From contig CP136062.1 of NCBI GenBank assembly GCA_032622095.1, positions 138,590,351 to 138,654,350 on the forward strand: a stretch of 64,000 nucleotides of DNA, read 5' to 3'. This DNA comes from Siphonodentalium dalli (lineage: Eukaryota; Mollusca; Scaphopoda; Gadilida; Siphonodentaliidae). The position numbers were made by a program, and so were the translations under genes. A model generated the notes under the pieces. It saw only the letters and a program-made list of their open reading frames with translations, was not told the DNA's origin and made no database searches. Positions 10,138 to 22,165 of this stretch are shown here, piece by piece; positions within the stretch are counted from its first letter, which is position 1, and each line of letters opens with the position of its first letter.

Positions 10138-12564
10138 GAGTATGATAAAATTGTACATTTTTTGTTAATATTATTTGTTTTAATATTAATATATGTTAGT
10201 TCGAATTGAATTCCGATGATATATACGCAGTTCACTGTCGTCCCCGAAATGCCATTGGCCTAGTATAACCACTTTATATTGAGTGAAGTGTTTGTTGTGA
10301 CTGAGGGGGCATATAAATTGGGCAATTTTTGGCCGAATTGGTGGAACTTCCCGGCAAACCGCATGGTGATTCGGAGAAGGTTGTGCAAAGGTAATGTAAT
10401 TTTCACATGTATGTCCAAATTATACCTGTACTTATGTACGTTATTAAATGTAATATGCTGCATTCATGCAATGAATATTCTGCTAATAATGGGGCCGACT
10501 TCTTGGGATGCCAAATTCAATTGTTATAGCGTGGCTATTTTAGAAATGAGAAACAAAATTATCATTATACCAGGCCAATATCAGTCACTGCATGTTGAAA
10601 TTTCAATAATTGTTCAAGTATAAATTGAATCGCGATATACATATGATATCCTATCATCAGCACAAATAGCGCTACCTATCATAACCTAGTCGGAGTTAGT
10701 ATGTAATATCCTGTTCATGGGTTGAATCATGAGCAGATCCTGGTTGAAACACTACTGTGGCGAGTCACACTCTTTTTCGACCTATTGATGCCATGTATGC
10801 ATGGTGTTATGAACGGTTAATATTGTGAATGGGTAAAGTTCGCTCGTAACCATCATTGTAGTCGATTCCACACTATGTTCTATTCAGTCTTCACAGCTCG
10901 CAATGGGAATTTGCATGCTACATATTTGGTTCAGATTCCTGGCTAATGGTGGTAGAAGGAAATTGTGTCTAAATAACTATCAGTGCTTTGGTTTTGTCCA
11001 TCAGTCTGTCTGGATCACTTTGTGTTTTACTTTTACAAACATTTCAGAGTTAATAAATGGCTGCCATATAGGGTCCTATATCGTTCTTCTGAAGAATCTT
11101 CCAAAATGAGGACTTAGCCCACCAGATATGCTCAGGCACTTAACAGTGAACATAAATGTTGGATTTAAATAAATAACAATTGTATTAAATACTATTTCTG
11201 AGTAAAAATGTCATAAACATGTTTTATATCCATGCTTTTGGCCAGCCAAGGCCACGATTGGCAAAGATATAGTTAGGCAAATAGCAGTTGGATTCACACA
11301 TATTGATACACTGAAGTGTATTTCAGAAACTCTGTGGTAAAATAGGTACACAGTACATATAAGTGGGAAACTCCGTGCATTTCTAAGTCACACATATTCC
11401 ATAAAACATTCCATAAAACATTTGTATCCATGCGTTTAAATGGACGGGCGACATTCGTTGTGGGTTATAATTTAGAAATAACATTTTTCAAATTATGATA
11501 ATTTCCCCAAGAATATACTAATAGTATAGCATAATGATGACATGAATGCGATATTATTCGCAGAACACACTTTGATTTAGAGTGTTGTTTAATTTCTCGC
11601 AAAAAGCGCAGTGAATTGTTTATAAGCAGTCACGATATTGCGTCGTCTCCTTAATTGGATTCGCGCGCACTATACGTCGGTTGTAAAACCCTAATTTGGT
11701 GCATCTACAACTTACAACTCACAATAGTAAATTCCTTATTTTGTATGTATTACCATATATATAGGTTAGGAGAAAATACTAACTGGATTGAAAAGTATAC
11801 ATCTCTTTGCAAGAAGAATTATATTATGTACGCGTTTTCTGTCTGATGATTTCCCAATCACGAAGTAACGTGGATTAGCTTGATTTTGAACTTACAGCAG
11901 GTAAAATGGGTCGATTAAAATAAAATATGGCGCGCTTGAATGCGATTTTTGATTGCACCAATAATTTTACATTGGCCTTTCACAGGGCAACGGAATATTT
12001 TCGTTGGACGATATGGTAGTTCCGAGTGTTTGTCTATAAACAGATGGTTCTGTAAAGTTTTTGATGTTTGTTTACATAACAAACACACACACGTGACAAT
12101 AGCATTCAGTCTACGCAATATTTATCATTTTTATAAGAACATCTGTCTAGTATATAATATTCTTTCTGTTTATGGCGACTATGGATGCGACTATTTTAAC
12201 AGATTTTCCCACCAAGGCCGTCCGTATATTTAACCCGCAAGGGCCATGATATGTAGATACACAATTGAATTAGGTGAATGGTAATTAGACCCACAGCTTG
12301 AAAATTTGAAGTATATTCACAAGTAGCATTAATTAATATACCTTTTTAAATCATTGGTACTGTATAGATGTTTAGATTTCATGGACGTATGTATACAATG
12401 TATTCAATGTATGCGTCACGCCCTGTTACCGAAACCATGTAGTTTGCACTTGGAAGGAGTATGTTTTCGAATAATGTAGTCCGTTATTATCATATTATAA
12501 ACAGTTTCCTGCCTCAATTAAAAGTGTCATTTGAAGAAGTCCAATGGGTTGAATTTGTTGTTTG
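10138..12564. other. Unassigned AT-rich DNA
   Basis: Several short open frames (for example 10279-10623, 11940-12233) have no recognisable domains and are shadowed on the other strand. No repeat partner noticed. Possibly ordinary intergenic or intronic DNA. Confidence 0.5.
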
Positions 12565-12714
12565 CATGTATTGTCAAGGACACGCCACGATTTTCCTGGT
12601 AAAAATAAAACATTACTTGATCGCTACGATATGCCTGTGGTCTTGCCGCGACCAAGCACAGTGGGTGCTCCACCAGTGATTTCCCCACATGCGATTTAAA
12701 ATCTGCGGTCGCAC
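12565..12714 (+). mobile_element. Right-end fragment of the Harbinger-like MITE family
   Basis: The stretch gccacgattttcctggtaaa through tgatcgctacgat to ctccaccagtgatttccccac and a terminal gcac before TTA (12715-12717) matches the right end of the complete element at about 35064-35205. The left end is missing. It is a truncated relic. Confidence 0.65.
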
Positions 12715-15016
12715 TTACGCTCCTTCCTTGGCGGCTTATCGGAATTATCAAAATTTCATCTGAAACGCGACCAAACCTTCCCGGAAGTACGCACACCGTA
12801 ACAAACTGGTACCGACATTATATTCGTTTGTAGTTAATGGAGCTCTTCGAAATGTGTCGATATTTTGTCTGCAGATTGCCAAAGGGTGGTCTGATAGTCG
12901 TGTTCGCTGAGCGTCTGGCAAATTCACTGGAATTATTTGTTCAGCATTCAACGGCGTCACCGTCGATAGAACACTGGTGCTGTTGATCGGAATTACTATT
13001 TTTGTGAGAAGTTACATATTATATATTAGTTGTCGTTTTGCACGCATATCCTTGATATCTCAACCAAGCATCCAGTCATAAATGAATAATCACCGATTAG
13101 GACATTGTAGAGAGTGTTACTGAATTTAATTCGGGATTGTCGGCACCACGCCATTATTTGTTCTCATTATTTCTACCACAAAACACGCCATCAGCATGAT
13201 ATCGCATATGATCCCAAGTTTGTAGGCTATTTCCAGTAGTGGAAGTTAATAAATCCACCACATTGCACTAACGTTTGTGTTGTGAATACGACAGAGGAAG
13301 CAAAGTGGGAGCTTCAATTAGAATGTAGTGGTGAATTGAGTTCAACACCAAGTATCCTACACGCTAGTAGTCTTGAACGTTAGTTGCCAAATTGTCCAGA
13401 AATTGTCCAGCATTGCACTTGACGAAATGTTTTATGGTCGTTCGATATCAGCACCACCTAAATGCCTTTTTACTGACAACTAAGAGTTGAAGATGCACCA
13501 ACGTGATTAACTAGAACAATTGAATGATGCACGTCCTCAATTACCAAACCAACACGTCATTGTCGCACAAATAAACTATGTCGGATAGGCGAATATGTTG
13601 AAAACAATACTAGCAATAATATTGCAATATACATATAAGTCATATAACTAACGCTCTAAGCAGAATTAATTAAAATTTTGGCAATAACAAGATATTGTCA
13701 GAACTGACTATATGACACGGCTCACAATCATGTTGATGTAGGTCTGGTTGTCCGATCGATTGTTTTGTAGGTTCAGCAGTACGATTCGTCCTCGACCAAC
13801 AGTTGTGATATGACTTGGATTATGTCACGCAGGCTGTCAATATATGCCTGACCTCGCCCATATCTTCACGATCTCGACATGTTTCGTATGGTGATTACAG
13901 ATATATTCGTATACGTCATATGTTGAATTATAAATCGTTTAAAATATATGTACACTAGTCCGTTAACTGGTTCAATTTCGATTCATAATAATCGATCAGG
14001 CATGGAGATCAGCATATTATAAAATACGTGTCCAAGATTTTGCGCTCAAATACACAATAAAGACCCAGCAGTTCGGTTATCGAACTCCCTTAATTACTGG
14101 TGAATGTATAATTTATATTTTCAAGTTACTTTGACAAGTATCAGATGTCGGATTGGTCTCTGGCGAGTTTGCACACAATAACTCAAGCTAGTGTCGCATC
14201 ATTGGATCGATAACAGTTAACTAATGCAGTTTGACGTGTCGACATACAGGGGTACGGCATGTCCAATATGACAAAAAAATTGTCGAAATTGCATGATCCA
14301 AAACAATATGTTTGCACTATACGTTTCGAAATTTCATGATCCAATTTGTACCAGACGAATAAAACATGAGCACTTATTGCAATAAAAATTATTTTTTCTA
14401 ATATACAGAAGTCACGAATACATAACAAAACATCCATACTAACACTACTAACACTACATGTATGAGAATATATAGGCGTAACATATATTGTTCAGGCGAA
14501 ACGCTCTTTACGAATTGCTGCTAGTGAGCAATGGACGTTTTATAATCTCTTTACCATAGGCAATGTTTGGACGCCCGACCAAATGTCACGACCTGGCACA
14601 ACATGACCGTTTGAGAGTAATTTATCATGCAGAACAGCATAGCATCCGATGAATTGCTCTAAGGCTCGATATTATTTGTGATACAGAAACGTCTATACAA
14701 GTATATGTACATGTATAATTATATATATACAAATTTGTGGTGTAATATCTATCCATGCAGGTTCGTTCGACAATAGGTGTATCGAACATGACCATACTGA
14801 CGATAACATGTCTATTTTCATCGCATTACTTTCAATAGAGAGTTCTCGTAAACTCGCGGTTCGCGCATGACAGTAACGACTATACGTTTAGCTATTCATC
14901 GTCGCGTAAATTTCACGTAGAGCCAAAAACAATCGTCATTGTCCCCCCAAAAAATTCGCAGGAATTGTAATTATTCCGTGCGTCCGTCCCATTTCCTTGT
15001 CCGGACGTTAACTTGA
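12715..15016. other. Unassigned AT-rich DNA
   Basis: No supported gene. Small frames at 12748-12960 and 14183-14437 (minus) have no domain signature. Confidence 0.5.
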
Positions 15017-15172
15017 GCAATATTAAACATAATTTCTTGATATTTGGTACGTGATTCACATGTGAGAAGACGCATTATATCTGTTTTCTGGTTGTCGGAA
15101 TGGTAACATGAGTAATGTTTAACATAATGTATTGATGTTTGTTACGGAGTTCACATATGAGAAGACGCAGGT
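15017..15172 (+). repeat. Imperfect direct duplication, unit ~95 bp
   Basis: The sequence gagcaatattaaacataatt ... gatttggtacgtgattcacatgtgagaagacgca-like words at about 15014-15073 recur at about 15110-15168 (gagtaatgtttaacataatg ... ttcacatatgagaagacgca). Noncoding, moderately diverged. Confidence 0.55.
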
Positions 15173-15448
15173 CAAGTTCGAATTTTGTCACGGTCCGATG
15201 CTTTTTGATGGAGTTATGTCCCTTTTTAGACTGCCACCATTTTGTGAAAACAAAATACATGTATTAAACTGAAGTGTAGAATTATTGAACTGGACGACGC
15301 ATGGCGAAGTGAGATTTTCGCTTTTCACGATCTATCAGATTGAGCATAACGTTCACACTATTCTATTCTGCAAGTAATGACAGTTGTCATGTTCATATTT
15401 GATTGTTGTATGGTAGATCAAACCATAGTCGACTGAGTGTATGTATAT

Positions 15449-15802
15449 TTAACCCTTTACCCAACAGAACGGCCCTGTGGCAATGCATTCTCTTATATAT
15501 GCGAGTCGACCATAGGTCGCCTCGCATATATAAGAGAATGCATTGGCTTAACACATTAAAAATTAAAAAAAAAATTTAGGCCAATGCATTCTCTTATATA
15601 TGCGAGGCGACCTATGGTCGACTCGCATATATAAGAGAATGCATTGGCACAGGGCATAACTGTAACTATCACAATGTGGTCAAGGAGCCGGTTCCAATGA
15701 TATCCATATGTGTATGGTTCTATTGAGACAGACCCTAAGATAATTTAGGCTGTTGAAGCTTTATTTGGCCGGTTTTGGCCGGTTTGTTGGGTAAAGGGTT
15801 AA
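15449..15802 (+). mobile_element. piggyBac-like MITE with two hairpins; copy 1
   Basis: Flanked by TTAA on both sides (15449-15452, 15799-15802), with termini CCCTTTACCCAACA and TGTTGGGTAAAGGG. TTAA targets and CCC...GGG ends are the hallmark of piggyBac transposons, so mobilisation by a piggyBac transposase in trans is inferred. Inside are two 67-bp palindromes, 15480-15546 and 15581-15647, each with ~26-bp arms (core ATTCTCTTATATATGCGAG) around a loop that is itself partly palindromic (GACCATAGGTC). The second hairpin is the reverse complement of the first. An A-rich spacer of ~34 bp lies between them. A unique part (15648-15790) completes the element. No coding capacity. Confidence 0.8.
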
Positions 15803-16963
15803 AAGAAGATTTTGGTACAAACCGAAAAAATCACAGCCCTATCCGCTATGATCATACGGTTACAATTAGAACGTGCACGTAACTTGGTGACGTAGTACCA
15901 CAACCGATATCGTAATTGGTATCCCTGAGTATTGAGCAACCTCTCTAATGATGACACGTGTACCTAAGCTACAGTATATGTACCGAAGTCATAGTAGTTA
16001 ATCCATGGCGCTCTTGGATGTCAATGCTAACACGCCAGCAAGAACCCCCGCTATTATCGAACTGTTTTTGCTAAAGACCAGAAAAACAAATTAATAATTA
16101 ATTATTGTTCAACTCGTTTAGTTGTTAGATGCATATATATACTTGTTATCCGACATATCTTATTCACTCGTCTTAGGCTCGTCGACATTCGCATCGTTAT
16201 ACAATGGCATACATATATAATGGGTTAATTCAAATAGGTTTTCTTGCGAGCTCGCGACGCGTTGCTTGCTCTTCATTTAAAAGGTCAGGAGCAATCCGCG
16301 CTCAACGGCTAAACAGAGGAGAACAGGACAATAACAGACCAGAAGCACTGTGACGTCACATTCACGATAATCATTCTAACATGCCAGCAGTCAAGAAGAG
16401 AAAAAAATAACTCGAAGTACATGTTTTGGTCTGTTCGCAAACGCGTTGCAGATGGAGATGCATTGTTGCGGTATATGGTAGTGAATCTGAACGATGTACA
16501 TTATATAATTTTTTTTACCAGTTTTATTCAAGATGCAAAATAGCCACAACATGTACCAGATGTACCAATATACCACTTTTGCGGGACAACCGCAGCAAGC
16601 GAAGACTGTTTTTTTATGAAGGAGTGTGCAGAAATGTAATATTGATATCCGAAGAACACATAGGTTGGAAAACATCAACTCATTGCGAAATAGACAGTTT
16701 AAGTTCTTTCCTGAATTTTCAAATATTTGTACCAAATGCTTCAAATGGCGTATACAAAGCCTGGCCAAATGGTCTTGATGCAATACCCTGATGTTGCTGC
16801 GTATATTAGCGTTGGTGGTGCAAACCGATACATGTCTTTTAAAACAAAGTGCCTTTTATTTCATTTTCCCGAGGTACATGCACATGGCAAATCGCAATGG
16901 TTCGAGAAAAGACCATTACCTGCATGGAACATTCAAGAACATCGATACATGTGGTCAAAGTAA
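15803..16963. other. Unassigned; overlapping short open frames
   Basis: Between 16391 and 16988 several frames on both strands are open for 65-130 codons (for example 16426-16791 plus, 16391-16783 minus). None shows a domain I recognise, and their coexistence on both strands argues for chance or for a heavily decayed element. Confidence 0.4.
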
Positions 16964-17375
16964 TGTGAAACACTCCGGTATATCCTGACCAATTATCAAA
17001 TGTAGAATAATCTTGCTCAAAATAGTTATTTTTATAATTATTGTACCCAAATTGACAACCCATACCGTTATTCTCATATATTAATTAAATGCTATCTAGA
17101 TGGCGAAATGAGCGTACGATGTTTTCTATGGGGTGGTACGGTCGAATTGATTCGAAAACATTGTCTGAACTGCGCTAAATTGTAGATATTTACTACTCGA
17201 TTCGGGACGCTTCTATCGGCGATAAACTAACGAAAACGATTTCGCCATCGACAGTCACTGCATTTAATTAATATATAAGAATGACGATGTGTTGTCAATT
17301 TAGATATAATATTTGTAGAAATAACTGCTTTGAACAAGATTATTCTCCAAATTATATTTGATCAGGGTGTTTCAC
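16964..17375. mobile_element. Palindromic MITE (GTGAAACACTCC family), complete copy
   Basis: Starts gtgaaacactccggtatatc and ends with ggtgtttcac (17366-17375). Arms of ~140 bp pair imperfectly: the left words gaataatcttgctcaaaata, ccaaattgacaac and ctcatatattaattaaatgc mirror the right words catttaattaatatataaga, gttgtcaatttag and gaacaagattattctc. The central part includes gatggcgaaat and its mirror. Partial copies lie at 21892-22165 and 41570-41818. Noncoding. Confidence 0.75.
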
Positions 17376-20300
17376 ATCACTTCAATAATAATGTGTATGT
17401 TTGTTTGTTAGCAATCGCCATTTTCAGATGTTGAAAAGTGAAGAGCGTTTATTTTGAATATACATATATACAAACTTATTGTTCAAACCAGTTTGCGAGT
17501 CGACACGATGTGTGTGTAATTATGTTAGGAACTGACATTATCACTTACATTTACAGCTCAAAGAAAAATATCAACGTGATAATGCATTTTGTGTTGAAAT
17601 TATTTTAGTTGGAAATAGTTATGTTGCCGCGATGTCGCTGTTGTGTCGTGTTGCCATGGAGAAATTCGTGCACCGAACGCTCACTTCCACCCTAATTATA
17701 ATTATCCTATTTAAATACATTAGCATTTTGAAAAGCAGTGGCAAAATACTAGAGAAAATTAAGTTTGACATGTAATTATTCAGCAAATAATGTTCCAATG
17801 GTAGATCCGGCGTGAACCCAAATGGCAATATCGCTACAAACTTTGCGTAATTTTGAACAAACATTGGCGCTATCCTATTGCAAAATATACAGCAGGAAAT
17901 ATAAGTTTATTGCTATATCCCTGTTATCTAGACCAGAGACGATTCCGTCTTTCTTCGACCGCGATTTACAAATGTTACATTATCAGTTCAATGGTGGAGC
18001 TGTAAGTAATTACGCCCCATGAGTGTTTACTGCTTCGATGATCAGGCCGTGTCAACAGAGCGATGGGGATATTTCGCAGAACACATCTCGGGTTTCACAG
18101 GAAATATGGTTTAAAATGTACTAGGTATATTGCATATCGGTTAACTTTTTGCAGGATGTATGTATTCGCGGATGTCTCATTGTTGCAGTATGTAACGTTT
18201 ATGACCGCGTTAATTGCTTTCGGTATTTAGGTGTGAACAATGGCTGCGCCACTCTTGAAGATTTTATTTCGGGAACACAATGTATAATATAACAGCTAAC
18301 ATTGCTGATGGGGCATGCCTCAGTTGGAATATGCATTAAAGGTCGTATTGCGAAGTATCGGATGTATTTAATCCGATTAGTAGATCTTTGGTCCGCATTT
18401 TAACGGAATTCTGAGGTGGTGAATTAATGAAGCCAATATATTTTACATTATAATTTATATATATGCCTAATAATATGATTTTGAGAGCATTACCATTTCT
18501 GACTAGTTTTGTTTCTCGTCTGTTTGTAAGGCGAGAGCTGCGGCTTGGTGATGTGTCACAATTGATTCATTCTCATGGTTGTCATTATCCGTGGTCGTGC
18601 CAATAACCATTCAACCGCCTCACCGTGGCCCGCCTGGTAGTTATGATTTCAAGCTCACTTCACCACAATAGAGTTGCCAATCAGCTAGACACCGAACGAC
18701 CACAGTCCCCCTTAATCCAGGTGTGTACGCACCGTCGATGTAGGTTTAAACATGTTAAAACGATTTTAAGCTGTATATGAATATTCTAGCCGAAATGGAA
18801 CCTCTGAATAGTGTTCGTAATTTGGTCAGAGAAAATACGCAATATGCGTATATATACTACACTGAATTCAGTGCTTTTCTGACTATTCAATTTTTCAGAA
18901 AGCAGTGAGACAAACTCTCTTTATTTTTCCATATATTAACAATGGAAGCTCTATATTGTTCCTTTGGAAGAAATGTAAGGAGCCACTTGTTTCTATATTC
19001 TTTAATTTGAATAAGTCTTTATGTGATATAAATTCGAAAAAGACTAAAAGCATTTGGTATCACACATATTTGACGTAGTGTATTAGCGTTGATATATATG
19101 GTAAATATAATTAGTGTTCTGTATCTTCGAGACAGCACTTCCATCAACAATAAATGATTATGGAACTTATTCTTTATGACACACTTGTATTGTTATTCCC
19201 AAAACGAATACGAGAAACAAAAGCAGCCATATTCACCAGTAGAGACTATATAGGGAATATACTATAATACAATCGTTTAATACCAAGTGACTCACCAGAC
19301 AGGGCAACTTCTTGTGTTCGCTAATCTTATCCGTTCATGCATAATGTGTGAGATCAGATTTGTCGACATCACGGTTATCGTGGACCTCATATCCGTGACC
19401 ATAATACCTGTAAGAAATAAATCCGCTGGTTTATAACATAGATCTAACTTGTGAATACCACTGGTAGTGTTGCACATATTTCACTCCAAATTATGTTAAA
19501 AGATAAAAGCTGAAATACAACATAGACACACCACGACTGAGCATGTTCTAAAATGGTATTTTCCTGCAATATTTTTATTGGGATCAAAACATGAACATCA
19601 TAAACACATTATTAGTTAACAAAAATAAAACAAAACAATTGAGTTTTACATAAAGATGTATAAATCAATATGGTGGGTTAAACTAACATTTTGAGGACAC
19701 CTGGTTATTTTATCTCCTTGAAGATACAGATGTTTTTAAGAAATGTCCTCTGTTCATGGTGTTATACTGGCTAATTATACTTAGTTTAAATGAAATGTTG
19801 CTATATAGATTGAGATGGTCTATCTGATTCTATGTAATTTGATACCACCGAAATAATACAGAAACATCAGGCAACAGCTGAACCATATTACATGATGAAG
19901 ATAGTTTTTCAGTTAAAAAACAAAATAAACATCGCACATATCAGTACCGAACAATTGTCGTTATTTCTGAAAATATGAAAGAATCGATTGCTAGTTGTAC
20001 AGAAGCTTCTCTTTACTGGACCGTAGTCTTCGATTTGGAATTTTAATATGACCATAGTATCTACATTCATAGAAATCTCATGTTTGTTCACAGCAGGAAA
20101 TTCAAAATACTTGCTGTTAATTAATCGCATTCATAGTAACTAGACATGTCTTCTGAACTAATGGTACTGTTGAAATAATACTGTTATGGTAATTCATGGT
20201 TCAGAAATAGGTGACATGTTTTTCAGCAGAAAACATACTTCTAAATAGAAAATTAAATAGAACGTGAGTTGAATGCTTACAAAAATCACAAACTGAAAGC

Positions 20301-20384
20301 TGATATTGTTATATATTGTATGCTGTACCGTGAAATAGCTCTAAACGGCCGGGAAATCAACGGCGTATCAATCCAGCATGTTCT
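17376..20384. other. Unassigned AT-rich DNA
   Basis: About 3 kb without a supported gene or repeat. Short frames at 17619-17864, 17822-18022 and 19909-20130 show no domains. Confidence 0.5.
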
Positions 20385-20700
20385 GTCGAAAACCAGCACA
20401 TTATCTGCCTATGATGTAACTTATTTAAAATCTGCTTATAATCGCCTTATTTTGAGTCGATTACGTGCTGAATTGACTCATAAGGAGGCGATTCTAATCT
20501 GATTATATGCGGACAATAACACAAACAAGCAACTCACATGTGTATTCACTGTGGCCTGCACCATAAAACGAAATAACGGGTAAGAGTCCATTATCTGCTT
20601 ATTTCAGAATCAAATAATCACACTATGTACCTATTTTACATTGTAGGTCGATTATGTGCGTATTTCAACGAGGATATGTTGATCAATCGCTTGTCCAAAT
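20385..20700 (+). repeat. Dispersed ~300-bp repeat (ATTATCTGCTTAT family), copy 1
   Basis: Contains the ordered words cacattatctgcc, ggcgattctaatctgattat, gcggacaata, caactcacatg, tcactgtggcc, attatctgcttatttcagaa, cacattgtaggtcgatta and cgaggatatgttg. The same order occurs at 23735-24090, 40300-40555 and, reversed, at 29355-29625 and 31745-32000. It is noncoding. Whether it is a MITE or a SINE is unclear. Confidence 0.65.
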
Positions 20701-21446
20701 GGCTAATACCAAAATCTCATTTGCTTTTCGTATAGCCTTCACGTCGTTACTACCAGCGAATCACGGTTGGGCGCTCTAACTGAACGAATACATCATGACT
20801 GATGGATTGAGGGTTTAACGTCGGTTTAGCCGCAAGGCCATATCACGACCAAGAACTGAATCAGGTATCAAAAGAGATCATAAAGAAGCAACTGTGTAGA
20901 TAAACCAGACAGTGGATTAGATTAAAACAATTAGCTAGGTACAAGTAAAAGCACCCAAGAGAAATGTTTCCACTTTAAGTCAGGAATATAAGTTCAAGAC
21001 CTGACTAGTGTGCAAGCATACTATAACACGTATAACAGTAGAATAGATAGCAAAGAAATAACATGACATGACCAACACTTCACATCGAAATATTTAAAGA
21101 AGTTTTTAACATCAGACTGACTGATTGATAGCTTAACGTCGTTTTAGCCGCAAGGCCATACCACGACAAAGAACGGAATCAGGTATAAAAAAAGAGCGTA
21201 GCGAAGCAACTGTGTAGATAAAGCAGACAGCGGATTAGATTAAAACAATGTAATGATCTATGTACAAATAAAAGCACCCAAGATAATTTTTCCACTTGGT
21301 GTCAGAAATATAAATTCAAGAACTGACTAGTGTGCAATCATACCATAAAACTTATAAAAGTAGGTAGTACAAGAATAGATTATAAATAGCAAATAAATAA
21401 CACGAAATTACCAAGGATCCACATCAAAATATGGAGAGTAGTTTTT

Positions 21447-21839
21447 TAATCAGATTTTGAATTGATAAGGTATTTAATATATGACGAATCGCACACGAAC
21501 CTTTATCAATGGGTCGAGCTGGTGGTCTGGTGGGTGAGACAGAATGTCATCATTCACCCAACCGACATCCTTTTAACATCAGATTTTGCATTGATACGGT
21601 ATTAATACTATATGATGAATCGCACATGAACCTTTATCAATGGGTCGAGCTGGTGGTCTGGTGGGTGAGACAGAATGTCATCATTCACCCAACCGACATC
21701 CTTTTAACATAAGATTTTGCATTGATACGGTATTAATACTATTTGATGAATCGCTCATGAACCTTTATCAATGCGTCAAACTAACTCGGGTGGGTGAGAT
21801 AGAAGAATGTCAACTTTCACCCAACCGACAGCCTCAATC
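21447..21839 (-). repeat. 131-bp tandem repeat, three units, in the 3' UTR of copy B
   Basis: The word cctttatcaatg recurs at 21500, 21631 and 21762, exactly 131 bp apart. Units 1 and 2 are almost identical and unit 3 is diverged. Each contains a small inverted repeat, gggtgagac against attcaccc, that could form a hairpin. One diverged unit is present in copy A (about 4650-4780). The open frame across this array is a repeat artefact. Confidence 0.85.
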
Positions 21840-21891
21840 CACAAATACTGTTTGGTGCCTTGTAGTGTTAAACGTTGATAGTTAAAGTGAT

Positions 21892-22165
21892 GTGAAACAC
21901 TCCAATATGGTGATCAAATAGAAATGGTGAATAATCTTCCTCAAAGTCGTTATATTTTACAAATATTATTTCCAAATTGACAACACGCACTATCATTCTT
22001 ATATATGAATGAAATGCAGTGACTTTCGATGGCGAAATCATTTTCGTAAGATTATCGCCGATAGTTGCGTCCCGAATCTAGAAGTAAATATTTACATATG
22101 AGCGTCGATCGGATGATGTTTCTTTGAAGTGGTACGGTCGATTTGGTTCAGATTTTCGGCTATGA
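21892..22165. mobile_element. GTGAAACACTCC palindromic MITE, partial copy
   Basis: Begins tgtgaaacactccaatatgg and carries gaataatcttcctcaaag, ccaaattgacaac, gcagtgactttcgatggcga and ggtacggtcgatttggttca in the same order as parts of 16964-17375. It is inserted within LINE copy B. The right arm is largely missing. Confidence 0.65.

Noticed and set aside
9643-10158. 171-codon minus-strand frame
   Set aside because: Lies entirely in the foldback iterons, repeats the same words, and has no domain.
16391-16988. Possible gene with several frames of 65-130 codons
   Set aside because: Frames overlap on both strands, do not connect into a domain and have no repeat partner. Kept only as unassigned.
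21509-21885. Two similar small proteins starting MGRAGGLVGETECHH
   Set aside because: They are the 131-bp tandem units of the LINE 3' UTR read in frame.
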